From Tahibacter harae (GTDB taxonomy: Bacteria; Pseudomonadota; Gammaproteobacteria; Xanthomonadales; Rhodanobacteraceae), in NCBI RefSeq assembly GCF_024437735.1, contig NZ_JANFQO010000022.1, positions 1 to 64,000 of the forward strand: a stretch of 64,000 nt of DNA, written 5' to 3'. A model generated the notes under the pieces. That model searched no databases. It was not told where the DNA came from and worked only from the letters and a program-made list of their open reading frames with translations. Shown in pieces: positions 8,296 to 17,309 of the stretch (position 1 is the stretch's first letter; every line of letters begins with the position of its first letter). The position numbers and the translations under genes were made by a program.

Positions 8296-9315
8296 TCAGT
8301 GCAGGGTGGGACGCGCCGCTTCCGACGGCAGCATGACAGTGAATTCGGAACCGCGGTTGGGCGTAGTGCGCACTTTGATGGAACCGCCGTGCGACTTGAC
8401 GATCTTGTGCACGATGGAAAGCCCCAGGCCGGTGCCTTCGCCCGGCGCCTTGGTGGTGAAGAAGGGATCGAAGATCTTGGGCAGCACGTCGTCGGGAATG
8501 CCGCAGCCGGTGTCGGCGAAGGCGATTTCCACGCCGCTTTCGCTGCTGCGCGTGGTCACGGTCAGGGTGCCTTCGTCTTCCATCGCCTGGGCGGCGTTGG
8601 TGATGAGGTTGAGGAAGACCTGGTTGAGCTGGGAGGGCATGCCGCGCACGCGCGGCACCTGCTGTTCCAGCTTGCGCACCACCTGGATGCGGTCGCGCAG
8701 CTGGTGCGCGGCGATCATCAGCGCGCTTTCCACGCCTTCGTTCACATCCATCAGGTCCATGCCGTCGCGGTCGACGCGGGCGAAGCCCTTGAGGTTCTGC
8801 ACCAGCGAGGCGAGCTGGGTGATGCCGTCGCGCGAATCGGCCAGCAGTTCCTTGGCCTCGTTCAGCAGCGGGCTTTTCTCCACCGCGCGGCGCGCCTCGA
8901 ACAGGCGGCGGCGGGATTCCTCCACGTGCTTGACCAGTTTGTCCAGCGATTCCTTGTCGGCGCTGAACATCAGGTCCACCGGCTGCTGGCACAGCTGCAC
9001 GGCGACATCGTAATCCTTGACCAGTTTGCGGTAGTCGTCGAGCAGGTCGCCGACCACTTCCACATTGCTCTTGACGAAGCCCAGCGGAGTGTTCAGCTCG
9101 TGCGCGACGCCGGCGACCATCTGGCCCAGCGAGGCCAGCTTGGTGGTGTGGATCACCTGCGCCTGGCTGGACTGCAGCTGCTTGAGTTCGACTTCGGCCT
9201 GCTGGTGCTCCGCCGCCAGCTGGGACTTCGCCGCCTCGGCCTGGCGCAGGCGCCAGAACAGCGCTGCCGCCGCTCCCGCCAGGATCAGCACCAGTATGAC
9301 GAGCACTACAGTCAC
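8296..9315 (-). CDS. Membrane-anchored sensor histidine kinase
   Basis: This is a 339-residue kinase. One N-terminal transmembrane segment (VTVVLVILVLILAGAAAALFW) is followed by a coiled coil. The phospho-acceptor helix is LGQMVAGVAHELNTPLGF (His about 75). The ATPase has NQVFLNLITNAAQAM (N box), DTGCGIP (G1), FDPFFTTK (F box) and GEGTGLGLSIV (G2). No periplasmic sensor domain exists, so it probably senses through the membrane segment, the coiled coil or a partner. I chose the GTG at 9313-9315 because GGGGAG lies 6 nt upstream and the protein then starts at the membrane helix; longer in-frame starts up to 9420 lack this. It is followed by the two-receiver regulator. Confidence 0.88.
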   Translation of the reverse strand: MTVVLVILVLILAGAAAALFWRLRQAEAAKSQLAAEHQQAEVELKQLQSSQAQVIHTTKLASLGQMVAGVAHELNTPLGFVKSNVEVVGDLLDDYRKLVKDYDVAVQLCQQPVDLMFSADKESLDKLVKHVEESRRRLFEARRAVEKSPLLNEAKELLADSRDGITQLASLVQNLKGFARVDRDGMDLMDVNEGVESALMIAAHQLRDRIQVVRKLEQQVPRVRGMPSQLNQVFLNLITNAAQAMEDEGTLTVTTRSSESGVEIAFADTGCGIPDDVLPKIFDPFFTTKAPGEGTGLGLSIVHKIVKSHGGSIKVRTTPNRGSEFTVMLPSEAARPTLH

Positions 9316-9645
9316 GAAACTCTCCCCATTACATTCCCCCATGATCCACAGCCCCGCCCTGGCCGTGGTGGATTGCTGGCTGGCGTCCGGCCTGTCAGCG
9401 AACCCGGGTGGCTGCATCAAGCAATTGACGGATCCTCGACACGCATCCGTTGCCTACAGTTCCAGCCGCAGTATAAACACGCCTGCCGCCAGCATATTCC
9501 GGCTAATGTACCGTCTGTCGGCGCTTTCGTGACCGGGGTCACCGAAAAGCCGCGCCGGCCGCGCGGCCGCCGGGCGCGCCGGCCGATTCCCAGCCAAAAG
9601 CGTTTCCCCTAAGCTGCCGACGCCGACTGCGTCCGGAGATTGCGC
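9316..9645. other. Divergent intergenic region between kinase and monooxygenase genes
   Basis: There is no gene here. It holds a perfect palindrome, GTGACC-GG-GGTCAC (9529-9542), and a minus-strand TATACT (9471-9476) that could be the -10 box for the kinase-regulator operon. I found no convincing -35 element. Confidence 0.35.
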
Positions 9646-9981
9646 ATGATTGCCCGTATCTGGCGTGGTGTGACCCTGGCTTCCCGGGCCGACGAATACC
9701 TCGAACACCTGCGCGAGACCGGCCTGCGCGACTTCGCCCAGACCCCGGGCAACCGCGGCGTGCAGGTGATCCGCCGGGTGCAGGGCGAGCATTGCGAGTT
9801 CCAGATCATCTCGCTGTGGGATTCCATGGAGGCCGTGCGCCTTTTCGCCGGCAAGGAAGCCGAGCGCTCGCGCTACTGGGACGCCGACGAGGAATTCCTG
9901 CTGGAGATGGAGCCGCTGGTGCGGCACTACGAAGTGGCGGATCAGATTCCGGATCCGACCGCCAGCAGCGGCAAGGACTGA
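9646..9981 (+). CDS. Small antibiotic-biosynthesis-monooxygenase (ABM) fold protein
   Basis: This is a 111-residue ferredoxin-like alpha+beta barrel protein. MIARIWRG at the start, a mid-protein GNRGVQVIRR strand and FQIISLWDSMEAVRLFAG match the ABM/DUF4188-like fold used by heme-degrading and quinol monooxygenases and by many cofactor-free stress proteins. No heme or flavin ligand stands out, so the activity is unknown. The ATG at 9646 has GGAG 7 nt upstream; an in-frame TTG two codons earlier is less likely. It is transcribed alone, divergently from the two-component genes. Confidence 0.72.
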   Translation: MIARIWRGVTLASRADEYLEHLRETGLRDFAQTPGNRGVQVIRRVQGEHCEFQIISLWDSMEAVRLFAGKEAERSRYWDADEEFLLEMEPLVRHYEVADQIPDPTASSGKD

Positions 9982-10336
9982 ACGCTTGCCGCTGGTCCAG
10001 CGCAGCCGCGCGAGGCCCGCAACGCTGTTTCCTGCCTGATCGCGCAATCGGACCGGACGCCGGCGCCCGCCGTCCAAGGCGAGCGCCAGCTGCGCAGCCA
10101 TTGCGGCCGCACCACTCCGACCCATTGCAGGCGCACTGCGCCCAGCCGTGGGCCGAACTCGCGCCAGAGTGCGTCGCGCCGACGGCGATACAGTCACCGG
10201 CAACGCAAGGGCGCGGCGGAAACCGTCAGCAGCATCATGTCCCGGAAAACCAGCAGCGAGACGTCGTTCACCTGCCACCTGCCCATCCCTGTCCGTGACA
10301 GGCTCAGCTTATCGGCCGGCAGCGGACCTGTCAGCC
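9982..10336. other. Intergenic region between convergent ABM and gstA genes
   Basis: I see no supported gene, promoter or RNA here. Short open frames exist on both strands but lack ribosome sites and resemble GC-rich noise. Confidence 0.4.
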
Positions 10337-10363
10337 GCGCACCGCCGGTCCGCGGCGGTGCGC
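10337..10363 (-). terminator. Strong hairpin after gstA, without a U-tract
   Basis: A perfect 11-bp stem (10337-10347 with 10353-10363) and a 5-nt loop lie 12 nt past the gstA stop codon. There is no T-run on either strand, so it may be a transcript 3'-end stabiliser or help Rho-dependent termination instead of acting as a classical terminator. Confidence 0.4.
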
Positions 10364-10374
10364 AGCGGGCGGCA

Positions 10375-10992
10375 TCAGGCCGCCTTCTTGGCCTTGGCCT
10401 CCACTTCCAACGCCTCGGCCACGGCCGGACGCGCGGCGACGCGGTCGACGTAGCGGGCGATGGCCGGCCACTGGTTCAGGTCGATATGGAAGTACTTGCT
10501 CCAGCCCAGCACCGTGAACAGGTAGGCGTCGGCGACGCTGAACTGGCTGCCGGTGAGGTAATCCTGCTTTTCCAGCACCGGGGCGATCTCGGCGAAGCGC
10601 TGCGCCAGCTTGGCCTTCTGCGCGTCCTTGACCGAATCGGGGTTGGCCGGATTGAACAGCGGGCTGAACTGCTTGTGGATTTCGGTAGAGATGAAATTCA
10701 GCCATTCCTGCAGGCGGTAGCGCGGCATGCTGCCGTTGGCCGGGGCGAGGCCGGCTTCCGGCTTCTGGTCGGCCAGGTACTGCACGATGGCCGGGCCTTC
10801 GGTCAGCACTTCGCCGCTGTCCAGCTGCAGCGCCGGCACATAGCCCTTGGGATTGACCGCGCGGAAATCGGCGCCGTCGGCCGTGGTCTTGCTGGCGAGA
10901 TCGACCTTGATCGCCTCGAACGGCAGGCCCAGCTCGCGCAGCACGATATGCGGCGACAGCGAGCAGGCACCGGGGGAGAAGTACAGTTTCAT
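10375..10992 (-). CDS. gstA: Glutathione S-transferase, bacterial beta class
   Basis: This is a 205-residue two-domain GST. The thioredoxin-like domain (1-78) begins MKLYFSPGACSLSPHI, with the beta-class cysteine at position 10. Next come the cis-proline segment GYVPALQLDSG and the glutathione-binding ESxI-type EGPAIVQYL. The all-helical domain (88-205) carries the N-capping box SVADAYLF. Length and motifs match Proteus/E. coli GstA. It conjugates or reduces electrophiles with glutathione in the cytosol. The start has AGGAG 7 nt upstream. It is a single-gene unit. Confidence 0.92.
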   Translation of the reverse strand: MKLYFSPGACSLSPHIVLRELGLPFEAIKVDLASKTTADGADFRAVNPKGYVPALQLDSGEVLTEGPAIVQYLADQKPEAGLAPANGSMPRYRLQEWLNFISTEIHKQFSPLFNPANPDSVKDAQKAKLAQRFAEIAPVLEKQDYLTGSQFSVADAYLFTVLGWSKYFHIDLNQWPAIARYVDRVAARPAVAEALEVEAKAKKAA

Positions 10993-11287
10993 GCGGACAC
11001 TCCTGTGAAAGGGAAAGGCGGGAATCGGAAAGGACACGCACGCCGTCCAGGGACTGCCGTCGCGGCGTGGCGCCGTCAGCAGTTGCGGCTGCGGCACGGC
11101 GCGATCAAGGGCACGGGGCGAGCCGGGCCGTGAAAGGACTGTTCACGCTGGTGCAACGGCACGCGCGGCACCGGCCGGACAGCACGGCTGGCGCGGCATG
11201 GGACGGGAGTGCGCAGGCGCGGACTGCCGGGTCTTGCCGCTGCGGGCAGGGCGACGGCACCGGCCTTATCCGGACTGCGCCGGCCGC

Positions 11288-11980
11288 CTAGCCGGCCAGC
11301 GCCCAGTCCGCCGCCGCCTCGGCATGGATGCGGGCGGTATCGAAGGTGGGTACGGTCACGTCGCCGGGGCCGACCAGCAGGCCGATCTCGGTGCAGCCCA
11401 GGATGATGCCCTCGGCGCCGGCGGCGACCAGTTCGGCCATGACCTGGCGGTAGACCTCGCGCGAGTCCTCGCGCACTTCGCCGCGGCAAAGTTCCTCGTA
11501 GATGATGCGGTGCACCGCCTCGCGCCGGGCCGGCGGCGGTACGACCACGTCCAGGCCGTGGCCGGCCAGGCGGCCGCCGTAGAAATCCTGTTCCATAGTG
11601 AAGCGCGTGCCCAGCAGGCCGACCCGGACCAGCCCCGCCGCGCGGATGCGCGCCGCGGTCGCGTCGGCGATATGAAGCAGCGGCAGGCCACTGCCCTGCT
11701 CCACCGCAGCAGCCACCTTGTGCATGGTGTTGGTGCAGATCACGATGCCTTCGGCGCCGGCCCTGGCCAGCCCGGCGGCGGCTTCGCCGAGTTCGCGCCC
11801 GGCCTGGTCCCAGTCGCCGCGCACCTGCAGTTGCTCTATGCCGGCGAAATCGACGCTGTGCATTACCAGCCGCGCCGAATGCAGGCCGCCCAGGCGTTCG
11901 CGCACGCGCTCGTTGATGATGCGGTAGTAGGGAATCGTCGATTCCCAGCTCATGCCGGCCAGAAGACCCAGGGTACGCAT
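11288..11980 (-). CDS. Aspartate/glutamate racemase family protein
   Basis: This is a 230-residue, PLP-independent Asp/Glu racemase. It begins MRTLGLLAGMSWEST and has both catalytic cysteines in canonical settings: VICTNTMHK (about residue 82) and ILGCTEIGLL (about 195). The pattern is that of YgeA-type broad-specificity amino acid racemases and not of MurI. Racemisation is the expected reaction; the amino acid is uncertain. The ATG at 11978-11980 has only a weak ribosome site. The gene stands alone. An 8-bp inverted repeat with a 6-nt spacer (12003-12024) lies just upstream and could be an operator. Confidence 0.85.
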   Translation of the reverse strand: MRTLGLLAGMSWESTIPYYRIINERVRERLGGLHSARLVMHSVDFAGIEQLQVRGDWDQAGRELGEAAAGLARAGAEGIVICTNTMHKVAAAVEQGSGLPLLHIADATAARIRAAGLVRVGLLGTRFTMEQDFYGGRLAGHGLDVVVPPPARREAVHRIIYEELCRGEVREDSREVYRQVMAELVAAGAEGIILGCTEIGLLVGPGDVTVPTFDTARIHAEAAADWALAG

Positions 11981-12207
11981 TGCATGCGGCTCGCAGTGGA
12001 GGAATCCGCTGACCTTAGCGGATTTGCCGTGCCGGCTTCAGCCACTGCGCGCGCCAGATCCGGTATGCGATCACGCCATCGGCCGGCAGGCGCCTGGCGC
12101 TGGCGCGGGAATCGGGCCGCGCCGGCGCGCAGGCCGCGTCAGCAGGTGCCGCCGCAGCCGGAGTGCAGCGCGCCCACCTCCTGCGCGCTGCCGGCGGCGG
12201 ACGGAGC

Positions 12208-13341
12208 TCAGATCGGCAGGCCGGCGGCGTGAGCCAGCTTGACCAGCACGTAGGCCAGCGTGGCGGCGATGGGCAGGGTCAGTATCCAGGCCCAGATCAT
12301 GCGCTCCACCACCGTCCACTTGATCGCGTTCAGGCGCTTGGCCGTGCCCACGCCCATGATCGCGGCGGAAATGTTGTGCGTGGTCGAGACCGGAATGCCC
12401 ATGCTGGAAGCCGTCAGGATCATGGTCGCCGAAGCGGTTTCCGCGGCGAAGCCGTGCACCGGATGCAGCTTCACCATCTTGTGGCCCAGGGTCTTGATGA
12501 TGCGCCAGCCGCCGGCGGCGGTGCCCGCGGCCATCACCACGGCGCAGGCGACCTTGATCCACAGCGCGATCTCCAGATTCTTGGGATCGCCTTCCACGCG
12601 CAGGAAATTCAGCCACTGCGGCAGGCCGTCGAGCTGGCCGGCCAGGGTGGCCGAGGCCAGCGCCAGGGCGATGATGCCCATGGTCTTCTGCGCGTCATTG
12701 GAACCGTGCGCCCAGCCCATGGCGCTGGCCGAGAGGATCTGCAGCTTGCCGAACAGCGAATTGGCGAAGCGCGGCCGGCCTATCTTCTGCAGCGTGCCCT
12801 TGCGGTCGGCGAGGAAGGAGAACAGCGCGAACAGCAGGCCCATGATGACGATGCCGAGGATGAAACCCGCCAGCGGCGAGAGGATCATTGGGATCACCAC
12901 CTTGGGCAGCAGGCCCTTGCCCTGCCACCAGTGTTCGCCGCCGGGCACGTTCCAGATGATCGCGTCCCAGTTGTCGCCGGCCGCGGCGAAGGCCGCGCCG
13001 CAGAGGCCGCCGACCAGGGCGTGCGAGGACGAGGACGGCAAGCCCCACCACCAGGTAATCAGGTTCCAGATCACGCCGCCGGACAGGGCGCAGATCAGCA
13101 CCATCGAGGTGACGTTGATGACGCCGGTATCGATCAGACCCGAGGCGATGGTCTTGGCCACCGCGGTGCCCATCAGCGCGCCGATCAGGTTCATGCCGGC
13201 GGCCAGCATCACCGCCTGGCCCGGGCTGAGCACCTTGGTCGCCACCACGGTGGCGATGGAGTTGGCGGTGTCGTGGAAGCCGTTGATGTATTCGAACACG
13301 AGCGCAATGACGATCACGCTGATGACCAGGGTCAGTTCCAC
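12208..13341 (-). CDS. pit: Low-affinity inorganic phosphate transporter, PiT family
   Basis: This is a 377-residue, multi-helix membrane protein. Both copies of the PiT signature are present: NGFHDTANSIATVVATK (about 20-36) in the first half, and GSNDAQKTMGIIAL plus PVSTTHNISAAIMGVG in the second. GLPSSSSHALVGG is the paired S-S-S-H motif. It imports metal-phosphate with protons through the inner membrane. It sits 10 nt behind the DUF47 gene, the usual arrangement of a Pit porter with its PhoU-like regulator. The Pho box at 14082-14099 should make the pair phosphate-starvation inducible. Confidence 0.93.
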   Translation of the reverse strand: MELTLVISVIVIALVFEYINGFHDTANSIATVVATKVLSPGQAVMLAAGMNLIGALMGTAVAKTIASGLIDTGVINVTSMVLICALSGGVIWNLITWWWGLPSSSSHALVGGLCGAAFAAAGDNWDAIIWNVPGGEHWWQGKGLLPKVVIPMILSPLAGFILGIVIMGLLFALFSFLADRKGTLQKIGRPRFANSLFGKLQILSASAMGWAHGSNDAQKTMGIIALALASATLAGQLDGLPQWLNFLRVEGDPKNLEIALWIKVACAVVMAAGTAAGGWRIIKTLGHKMVKLHPVHGFAAETASATMILTASSMGIPVSTTHNISAAIMGVGTAKRLNAIKWTVVERMIWAWILTLPIAATLAYVLVKLAHAAGLPI

Positions 13342-13351
13342 GGCGCGGGCC

Positions 13352-13978
13352 TCAGGAGTTCTTCAGCACGATCGCGTAGACGACGTTGCCGGCGTCGCGG
13401 CAGCGGTCGATGGCTTTTTCCAGGATCTCGAACAGATCCTTGCGCAGCAGGAAGCGCACCGGGTCGCTCTCGTTGCGGTACATGTCGCGGTACAGCTCCA
13501 GGATCAGGCGGTCGGCCTCGTTCTCGATCGCCTGCAGGCGGTCGTTGAGATCCTTCATCGGCTCCAGCTTCATGGCGCGCAGCTGGCCGACCATCTGCTC
13601 CAGCACCTCGCAGGCCTTTTCCAGCATGCGTGCGCGGGAGACGAAATCCACGTCGCCGAGGCGGTCGCCGACCAGCGAATAGCGCTCGGCGAATTTCTCG
13701 ATCACCTTGGGAATCTTGTACAGGGCGCTGGACAGGGCCTCGATATCCTCGCGCTCCAGCGCGGTGACGAAGGTGTTGACCAGGGCCTGGCTGATCTCGG
13801 CTGCCAGCTCCTTTTCGCGCTGGCGCGCCAGGCGGAACTCGTCCAGCGAGCCGGCGGCGCCCTTGTCGGCGAGGAAGGTGCTCAGCGCCGCAGCGCTCTT
13901 GCGCGCGGCGCCGGCGCTGGCCTCCAGCAGGCCGTAGAACTTGTCGCCCTTGCCGAAGATAGTCTGCAGGGAAAACAT
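13352..13978 (-). CDS. DUF47 family PhoU-like regulator of Pit
   Basis: This is a 208-residue, almost entirely helical protein. The DUF47/PhoU-like pattern includes FYGLLEASAGAARKSA near the N-terminus, IPKVIEKFAERY in the middle and EILEKAIDRCRDAGNVVYAIVLKN at the end. Family members bind metal clusters and regulate adjacent Pit transporters. It is the first gene of the DUF47-pit operon and lies about 90 nt downstream of a Pho-box promoter. Confidence 0.9.
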   Translation of the reverse strand: MFSLQTIFGKGDKFYGLLEASAGAARKSAAALSTFLADKGAAGSLDEFRLARQREKELAAEISQALVNTFVTALEREDIEALSSALYKIPKVIEKFAERYSLVGDRLGDVDFVSRARMLEKACEVLEQMVGQLRAMKLEPMKDLNDRLQAIENEADRLILELYRDMYRNESDPVRFLLRKDLFEILEKAIDRCRDAGNVVYAIVLKNS

Positions 13979-14065
13979 GGCGTAGCGGCCTCCGGGGTCG
14001 GCAAAACAATGAATTACAAGGGAAATGGCGGCACGACAGGATTCGCCGCCGGGATCTGGGTGGCG

Positions 14066-14099
14066 AAAATATGTCGTTTACATGACAGTCATGTTACAG
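14066..14099 (-). promoter_or_regulatory. Pho box with -10 element ahead of DUF47-pit
   Basis: On the minus strand the two 7-bp half-sites CTGTAAC (14093-14099) and CTGTCAT (14082-14088) are separated by 4 bp, the exact 11-bp direct-repeat geometry bound by PhoB. A -10-like TATTTT (14066-14071) begins 10 nt further on, as in PhoB-activated promoters where the box replaces the -35 element. The DUF47 start is about 88 nt downstream. Confidence 0.78.
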
Positions 14100-14199
14100 C
14101 AGCCCCGGGGCCGGCCGCACCGGCGACGCATGACCGCCGGGCCACAGGGCCGTCACTCCGGGCTGTTACACTGGCCCGCCCGGGACTACACGCCGCGCG

Positions 14200-15504
14200 A
14201 TGCTGACCGAGATACTGGTTGTCCTCATCCTCATTCTGCTCAACGGATTCTTCGCCCTGTCGGAGATGTCCGTGGTGACGGCGCGCAAGTCGCGCCTGAA
14301 GCAGATGGCGGAGACCAGCACGCGGGCGCAGAACGCGCTGCGCCTGAGCGAAAGCCCGGAGCGCTTCCTGTCCACGGTACAGGTCGGCATCACCCTGATC
14401 GGCGTGCTCACCGGCGTCTACGGCGGCGCCACCATCGGCGCACGCATCGGCGAGCTGCTGCAGGCCAACGGCGTGGAACGCGATTTCGCCAACGGCCTGG
14501 GCCTGGCGCTCAGCGTCGGCGCGATCACCTATGTCTCGATCATCGTCGGCGAGCTGCTGCCCAAGCGCCTGGCCCTGGTCGCACCGGAACGCTTCGCGGT
14601 GTGGATCGCCTTCCCCATGCGCCTGTTCGCCGTGGTAGCCGCGCCCTTCGTCTGGCTGCTGTCGTTCAGCACGCGCGTACTGCTGCGCGCCCTGCGCCTG
14701 GACCGCGGCACGCGCGATCCGGTCACGGAAGAGGAAATCCGCCTGCTGGTGGCCGAAAGCGCCGAACAGGGCGTAATCGACAGCGACGAACACAACATGG
14801 TCAACCGCGTGCTGCGCCTGGGCGACCGCCAGGTCGCCAGCCTGATGACGCCGCGCACGCGCATCGCCTGGCTGGACGTGGCCGCGCCGCTGGCGGAAAA
14901 CCTGGCCGTGATGCGCGATACGCCCTACTCGCGCTATCCGGTCTACCGCGGCGGCAATGAGCAGGACGTGGTCGGCATACTGGAGACCAAGTCCCTGCTG
15001 GATTCGCTGGGCTCGCCCAACATCGACCTGTTCCGCACCCTGAACAAGGCCGTGTTCGTGCCCTCGGTGGCGCGTGCGCTGGACCTGCTGGAAGAACTGC
15101 GCGAATCCGAGGCCACCGTCGCCCTGGTGGTGGACGAATACGGCGACATCGAAGGGCTGGTCAGCCTCAACGACATCCTGGGCGCGGTACTGGGCAAAAC
15201 TGCCAGCCTCAACGTGGAAACCGTCGGCGCGCCCATCGTGCGGCGCGAGGACGGCAGCTATCTCGTCGACGGCGCCCTGGGCACCGACGACCTGCGCGAA
15301 CTCTTGAGCCTGAGCCAGCTGCCCAACGAAGAGGATCACGATTTCCGCACCGCCGCGGGCATGGTCATGGCCCAGTTCGGACGCATACCCGCCGTCGGCG
15401 AGTCCTTCCGCTGGCGCGACCTGCGTTTTGAAGTGGTCGACCTCGACGGCCCGCGCATTGACAAATTGCTGATCGCCCGCATCAACGCCGAAGCGGCGCC
15501 CTAG
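14200..15504 (+). CDS. CNNM/CorC (HlyC/CorC) family membrane protein with CBS pair
   Basis: This is a 434-residue protein with the standard order: a DUF21/CNNM transmembrane domain (about 1-190, with NGFFALSEMSVVTARKSRL and GELLPKRLAL), two CBS domains (about 205-330, with LMTPRTRIAWLD and VVDEYGDIEGLVSLNDIL) and a C-terminal CorC_HlyC domain (about 345-430). Relatives include E. coli YtfL/YoaE and the CorC magnesium/cobalt efflux proteins, with adenine nucleotide sensing by the CBS pair. Transport of divalent cations is plausible but not proven for this branch. There is no clear ribosome site. TACACT at 14167-14172 and TACACG at 14187-14192 are possible -10 boxes. It is followed 36 nt later by exoD. 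Confidence 0.88.
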   Translation: MLTEILVVLILILLNGFFALSEMSVVTARKSRLKQMAETSTRAQNALRLSESPERFLSTVQVGITLIGVLTGVYGGATIGARIGELLQANGVERDFANGLGLALSVGAITYVSIIVGELLPKRLALVAPERFAVWIAFPMRLFAVVAAPFVWLLSFSTRVLLRALRLDRGTRDPVTEEEIRLLVAESAEQGVIDSDEHNMVNRVLRLGDRQVASLMTPRTRIAWLDVAAPLAENLAVMRDTPYSRYPVYRGGNEQDVVGILETKSLLDSLGSPNIDLFRTLNKAVFVPSVARALDLLEELRESEATVALVVDEYGDIEGLVSLNDILGAVLGKTASLNVETVGAPIVRREDGSYLVDGALGTDDLRELLSLSQLPNEEDHDFRTAAGMVMAQFGRIPAVGESFRWRDLRFEVVDLDGPRIDKLLIARINAEAAP

Positions 15505-15540
15505 GCGAACGCGCCTAGCCACGGACCACGAGAGCCAGGG

Positions 15541-16146
15541 ATGACCGTTCCGCACGATCCGCGCACCACCGAACTGTTCCAGCGCGCGCTGGAACAGAAC
15601 ACCGGCGAGACCATTTCGCTGGAGCAGTTCATCGCGCCGCTGGAAACCCGCGCCTACGGTTTCCTCGTCGTACTGCTGTCCCTGCCGAACTTCATTCCCA
15701 TCCCCATGGGCGTGGGCGGCGTCTGCGGCACCCTGCTGATCGTGATCGGCGCACAGATGCTCTGGGGCCTGCCGCGGCCGTGGCTGCCGCGCTTCGCCCG
15801 CCAGCACGGCTTCCCGCGCAGTTCGGTGGAGACTTTCGTCAGCCACATGACGCCGATGTTCAACCGGCTGGAGCGGGTCTGCCGGCCGCGCTGGGAACAG
15901 ATCACGCACAAGCCCTACAGTCATTTCAGCGGCCTGATGCTGATTCTGCTCGGCATCCTGCTGGCGCTGCCCATCCCGTTCACCAACTACCCGTTCGGGC
16001 TGCTGATCATGGGCTTCGGCGTGGCCCTGATCGAACGCGACGGCGGCCTGCTCGCGGTGATCTGGGCAGCAACGCTGACTTCCAGCGTGACGGTGGCGAG
16101 CCTGAGCAATCTGATGGTTTCGATCGTCAGGCACTTCTTCGGCTGA
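15541..16146 (+). CDS. exoD: ExoD family membrane protein
   Basis: This is a 201-residue integral membrane protein of the ExoD family: an N-terminal cytosolic helix, paired hydrophobic segments with LSLPNFIPIPMGVGGVCG, and a second half with GILLALPIPFTNYPFGLLIMGFGVALIERDG. Rhizobium ExoD affects exopolysaccharide production and alkaline tolerance; the biochemical function is unknown. Both halves share a Pro-rich P-x-P-type turn, hinting at internal duplication. It is co-directional with the CorC-like gene and ends 20 nt before the convergent trmJ. Confidence 0.85.
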   Translation: MTVPHDPRTTELFQRALEQNTGETISLEQFIAPLETRAYGFLVVLLSLPNFIPIPMGVGGVCGTLLIVIGAQMLWGLPRPWLPRFARQHGFPRSSVETFVSHMTPMFNRLERVCRPRWEQITHKPYSHFSGLMLILLGILLALPIPFTNYPFGLLIMGFGVALIERDGGLLAVIWAATLTSSVTVASLSNLMVSIVRHFFG

Positions 16147-16166
16147 CGCGGGCGCCGCCGCCTGCT

Positions 16167-16928
16167 TCAGCGCTTGTCGCGCGCCAGCCGGGCCATGCGC
16201 TGCGCATCCGCCAGGATGCCGCGCAGTACGCGCAGTTCGCGTTCGTCCGGCGCCGCGCGCAGGAACAGCTTGCGCAGGCGCAGCATGATGACCTCGGGCG
16301 AGCGGCCCTTGTGGAAATCGATCTCGTCCAGCGTCGCATACAGATGATCGAAGAAGCCTTCCATCGCGCCGGCTGAAGCCGGCGGATCGGCGCGCTGCGA
16401 CTGCGACGGCGGCGCCGGATCGTCAAGCAGGCGCACGCGCAGTTCGTAGGCCAGCACCTGCACCGCCTGGGCCAGGTTGAGCGAGCTGTAGTCCGGCGCG
16501 GCCGGAATATGCACGGCGCCGTGGCACAGGGCGAGTTCGTCATTCTCCAGCCCGGTGCGTTCGTTGCCGAAGACCAGGGCGACCTCGGCGCCGGCCAGGG
16601 CATCCGCCTGGATCCGCGCGGCGACCTGGCGCGGCGTATGCTCCGCCAGCGCCACCGCCCGCTGCCGCGCGGTGGCGCCGTAGACCGCTCGGCAATCGGC
16701 GATGGCGCTGCGCAGGTCGGGCACGATCACGGCCTGCTGCAGCACATCGTCGGCACCGGCGGCGAAGGCGGTGGCTTCCGGATCCGGATAACGCTGCGGC
16801 GCGACCAGGACCAAGCGCGAAAACCCCATCGTACGGATGGCCCGCGCCGCCGCACCGATATTGCCGGGCTGGGAGGTGCGGACCAGGACGTAGCGGATAC
16901 GCGCGGTGATGTCGGAAAGGTCAGGCAT
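16167..16928 (-). CDS. trmJ: tRNA (cytidine32/uridine32-2'-O)-methyltransferase TrmJ
   Basis: This is a 253-residue SPOUT-class methyltransferase. The N-terminal part has RYVLVRTSQPGNIGAAARAI (motif 1), the middle ALVFGNERTGLENDEL (motif 2, SAM knot) and HIPAAPDYSSLNLAQAVQVLAYELR (motif 3), followed by a helical C-terminal dimerisation region. It 2'-O-methylates nucleotide 32 of the tRNA anticodon loop. The divergent neighbour is suhB, the same arrangement as in E. coli. The ATG at 16926-16928 has no good ribosome site; a minus-strand TATCCT at 16955-16960 may be its -10 box. Confidence 0.93.
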   Translation of the reverse strand: MPDLSDITARIRYVLVRTSQPGNIGAAARAIRTMGFSRLVLVAPQRYPDPEATAFAAGADDVLQQAVIVPDLRSAIADCRAVYGATARQRAVALAEHTPRQVAARIQADALAGAEVALVFGNERTGLENDELALCHGAVHIPAAPDYSSLNLAQAVQVLAYELRVRLLDDPAPPSQSQRADPPASAGAMEGFFDHLYATLDEIDFHKGRSPEVIMLRLRKLFLRAAPDERELRVLRGILADAQRMARLARDKR

Positions 16929-16996
16929 GTGGGTCGACGGACAGACGGGGCGGCAAGGATACCGGGGAATCGGCGCGGCTCGGCGGTTCGGGTTGT

Positions 16997-17058
16997 GGGT
17001 GTCCCGATCCTGCCCTCCCGATCCTGCCCGGGTGTCCCGATCCTGCCCCGATCCGGCC
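16997..17058. repeat. Short tandem repeats (GGGTGTCCCGATCCTGCCC) in the trmJ-suhB intergenic region
   Basis: Two full copies of a 19-bp unit (16997-17015 and 17030-17048) flank a 14-bp partial copy (17016-17029), and a fourth degenerate copy runs to 17058. The array lies in the 381-bp divergent region between trmJ and suhB, which otherwise holds their promoters and no gene. The unit shares GGGTGTCC with the array at 18730-18950. Confidence 0.7.
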
Positions 17059-17309
17059 GAAGGGAATGGAGGCGCCTGGGCTGGCAGGGATTGCGGGGGT
17101 CCCGTCTCTTCGGCCTGCGGGAGGTTGCGGCTCGATCCCGGCGGACCGGGAGATCGCGGACATCCCGGAACTCGTCCCGAATCTCGGCAGTAGCTGCCCG
17201 CACCCGCGCGCTCCGGAGCCCGCACGCCCCGGCGACTTCTGCTACCCTTCGCGCCCCGCCCGGCCCTGACGCCGGTGCCGCTCTTTCAATTCATCTGTTC
17301 GGAGTTTCC

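Noticed and set aside
12163-14206. Long plus-strand frames opposite pit and DUF47
   Set aside because: They mirror clear family members on the minus strand, and cross the Pho-box promoter region.
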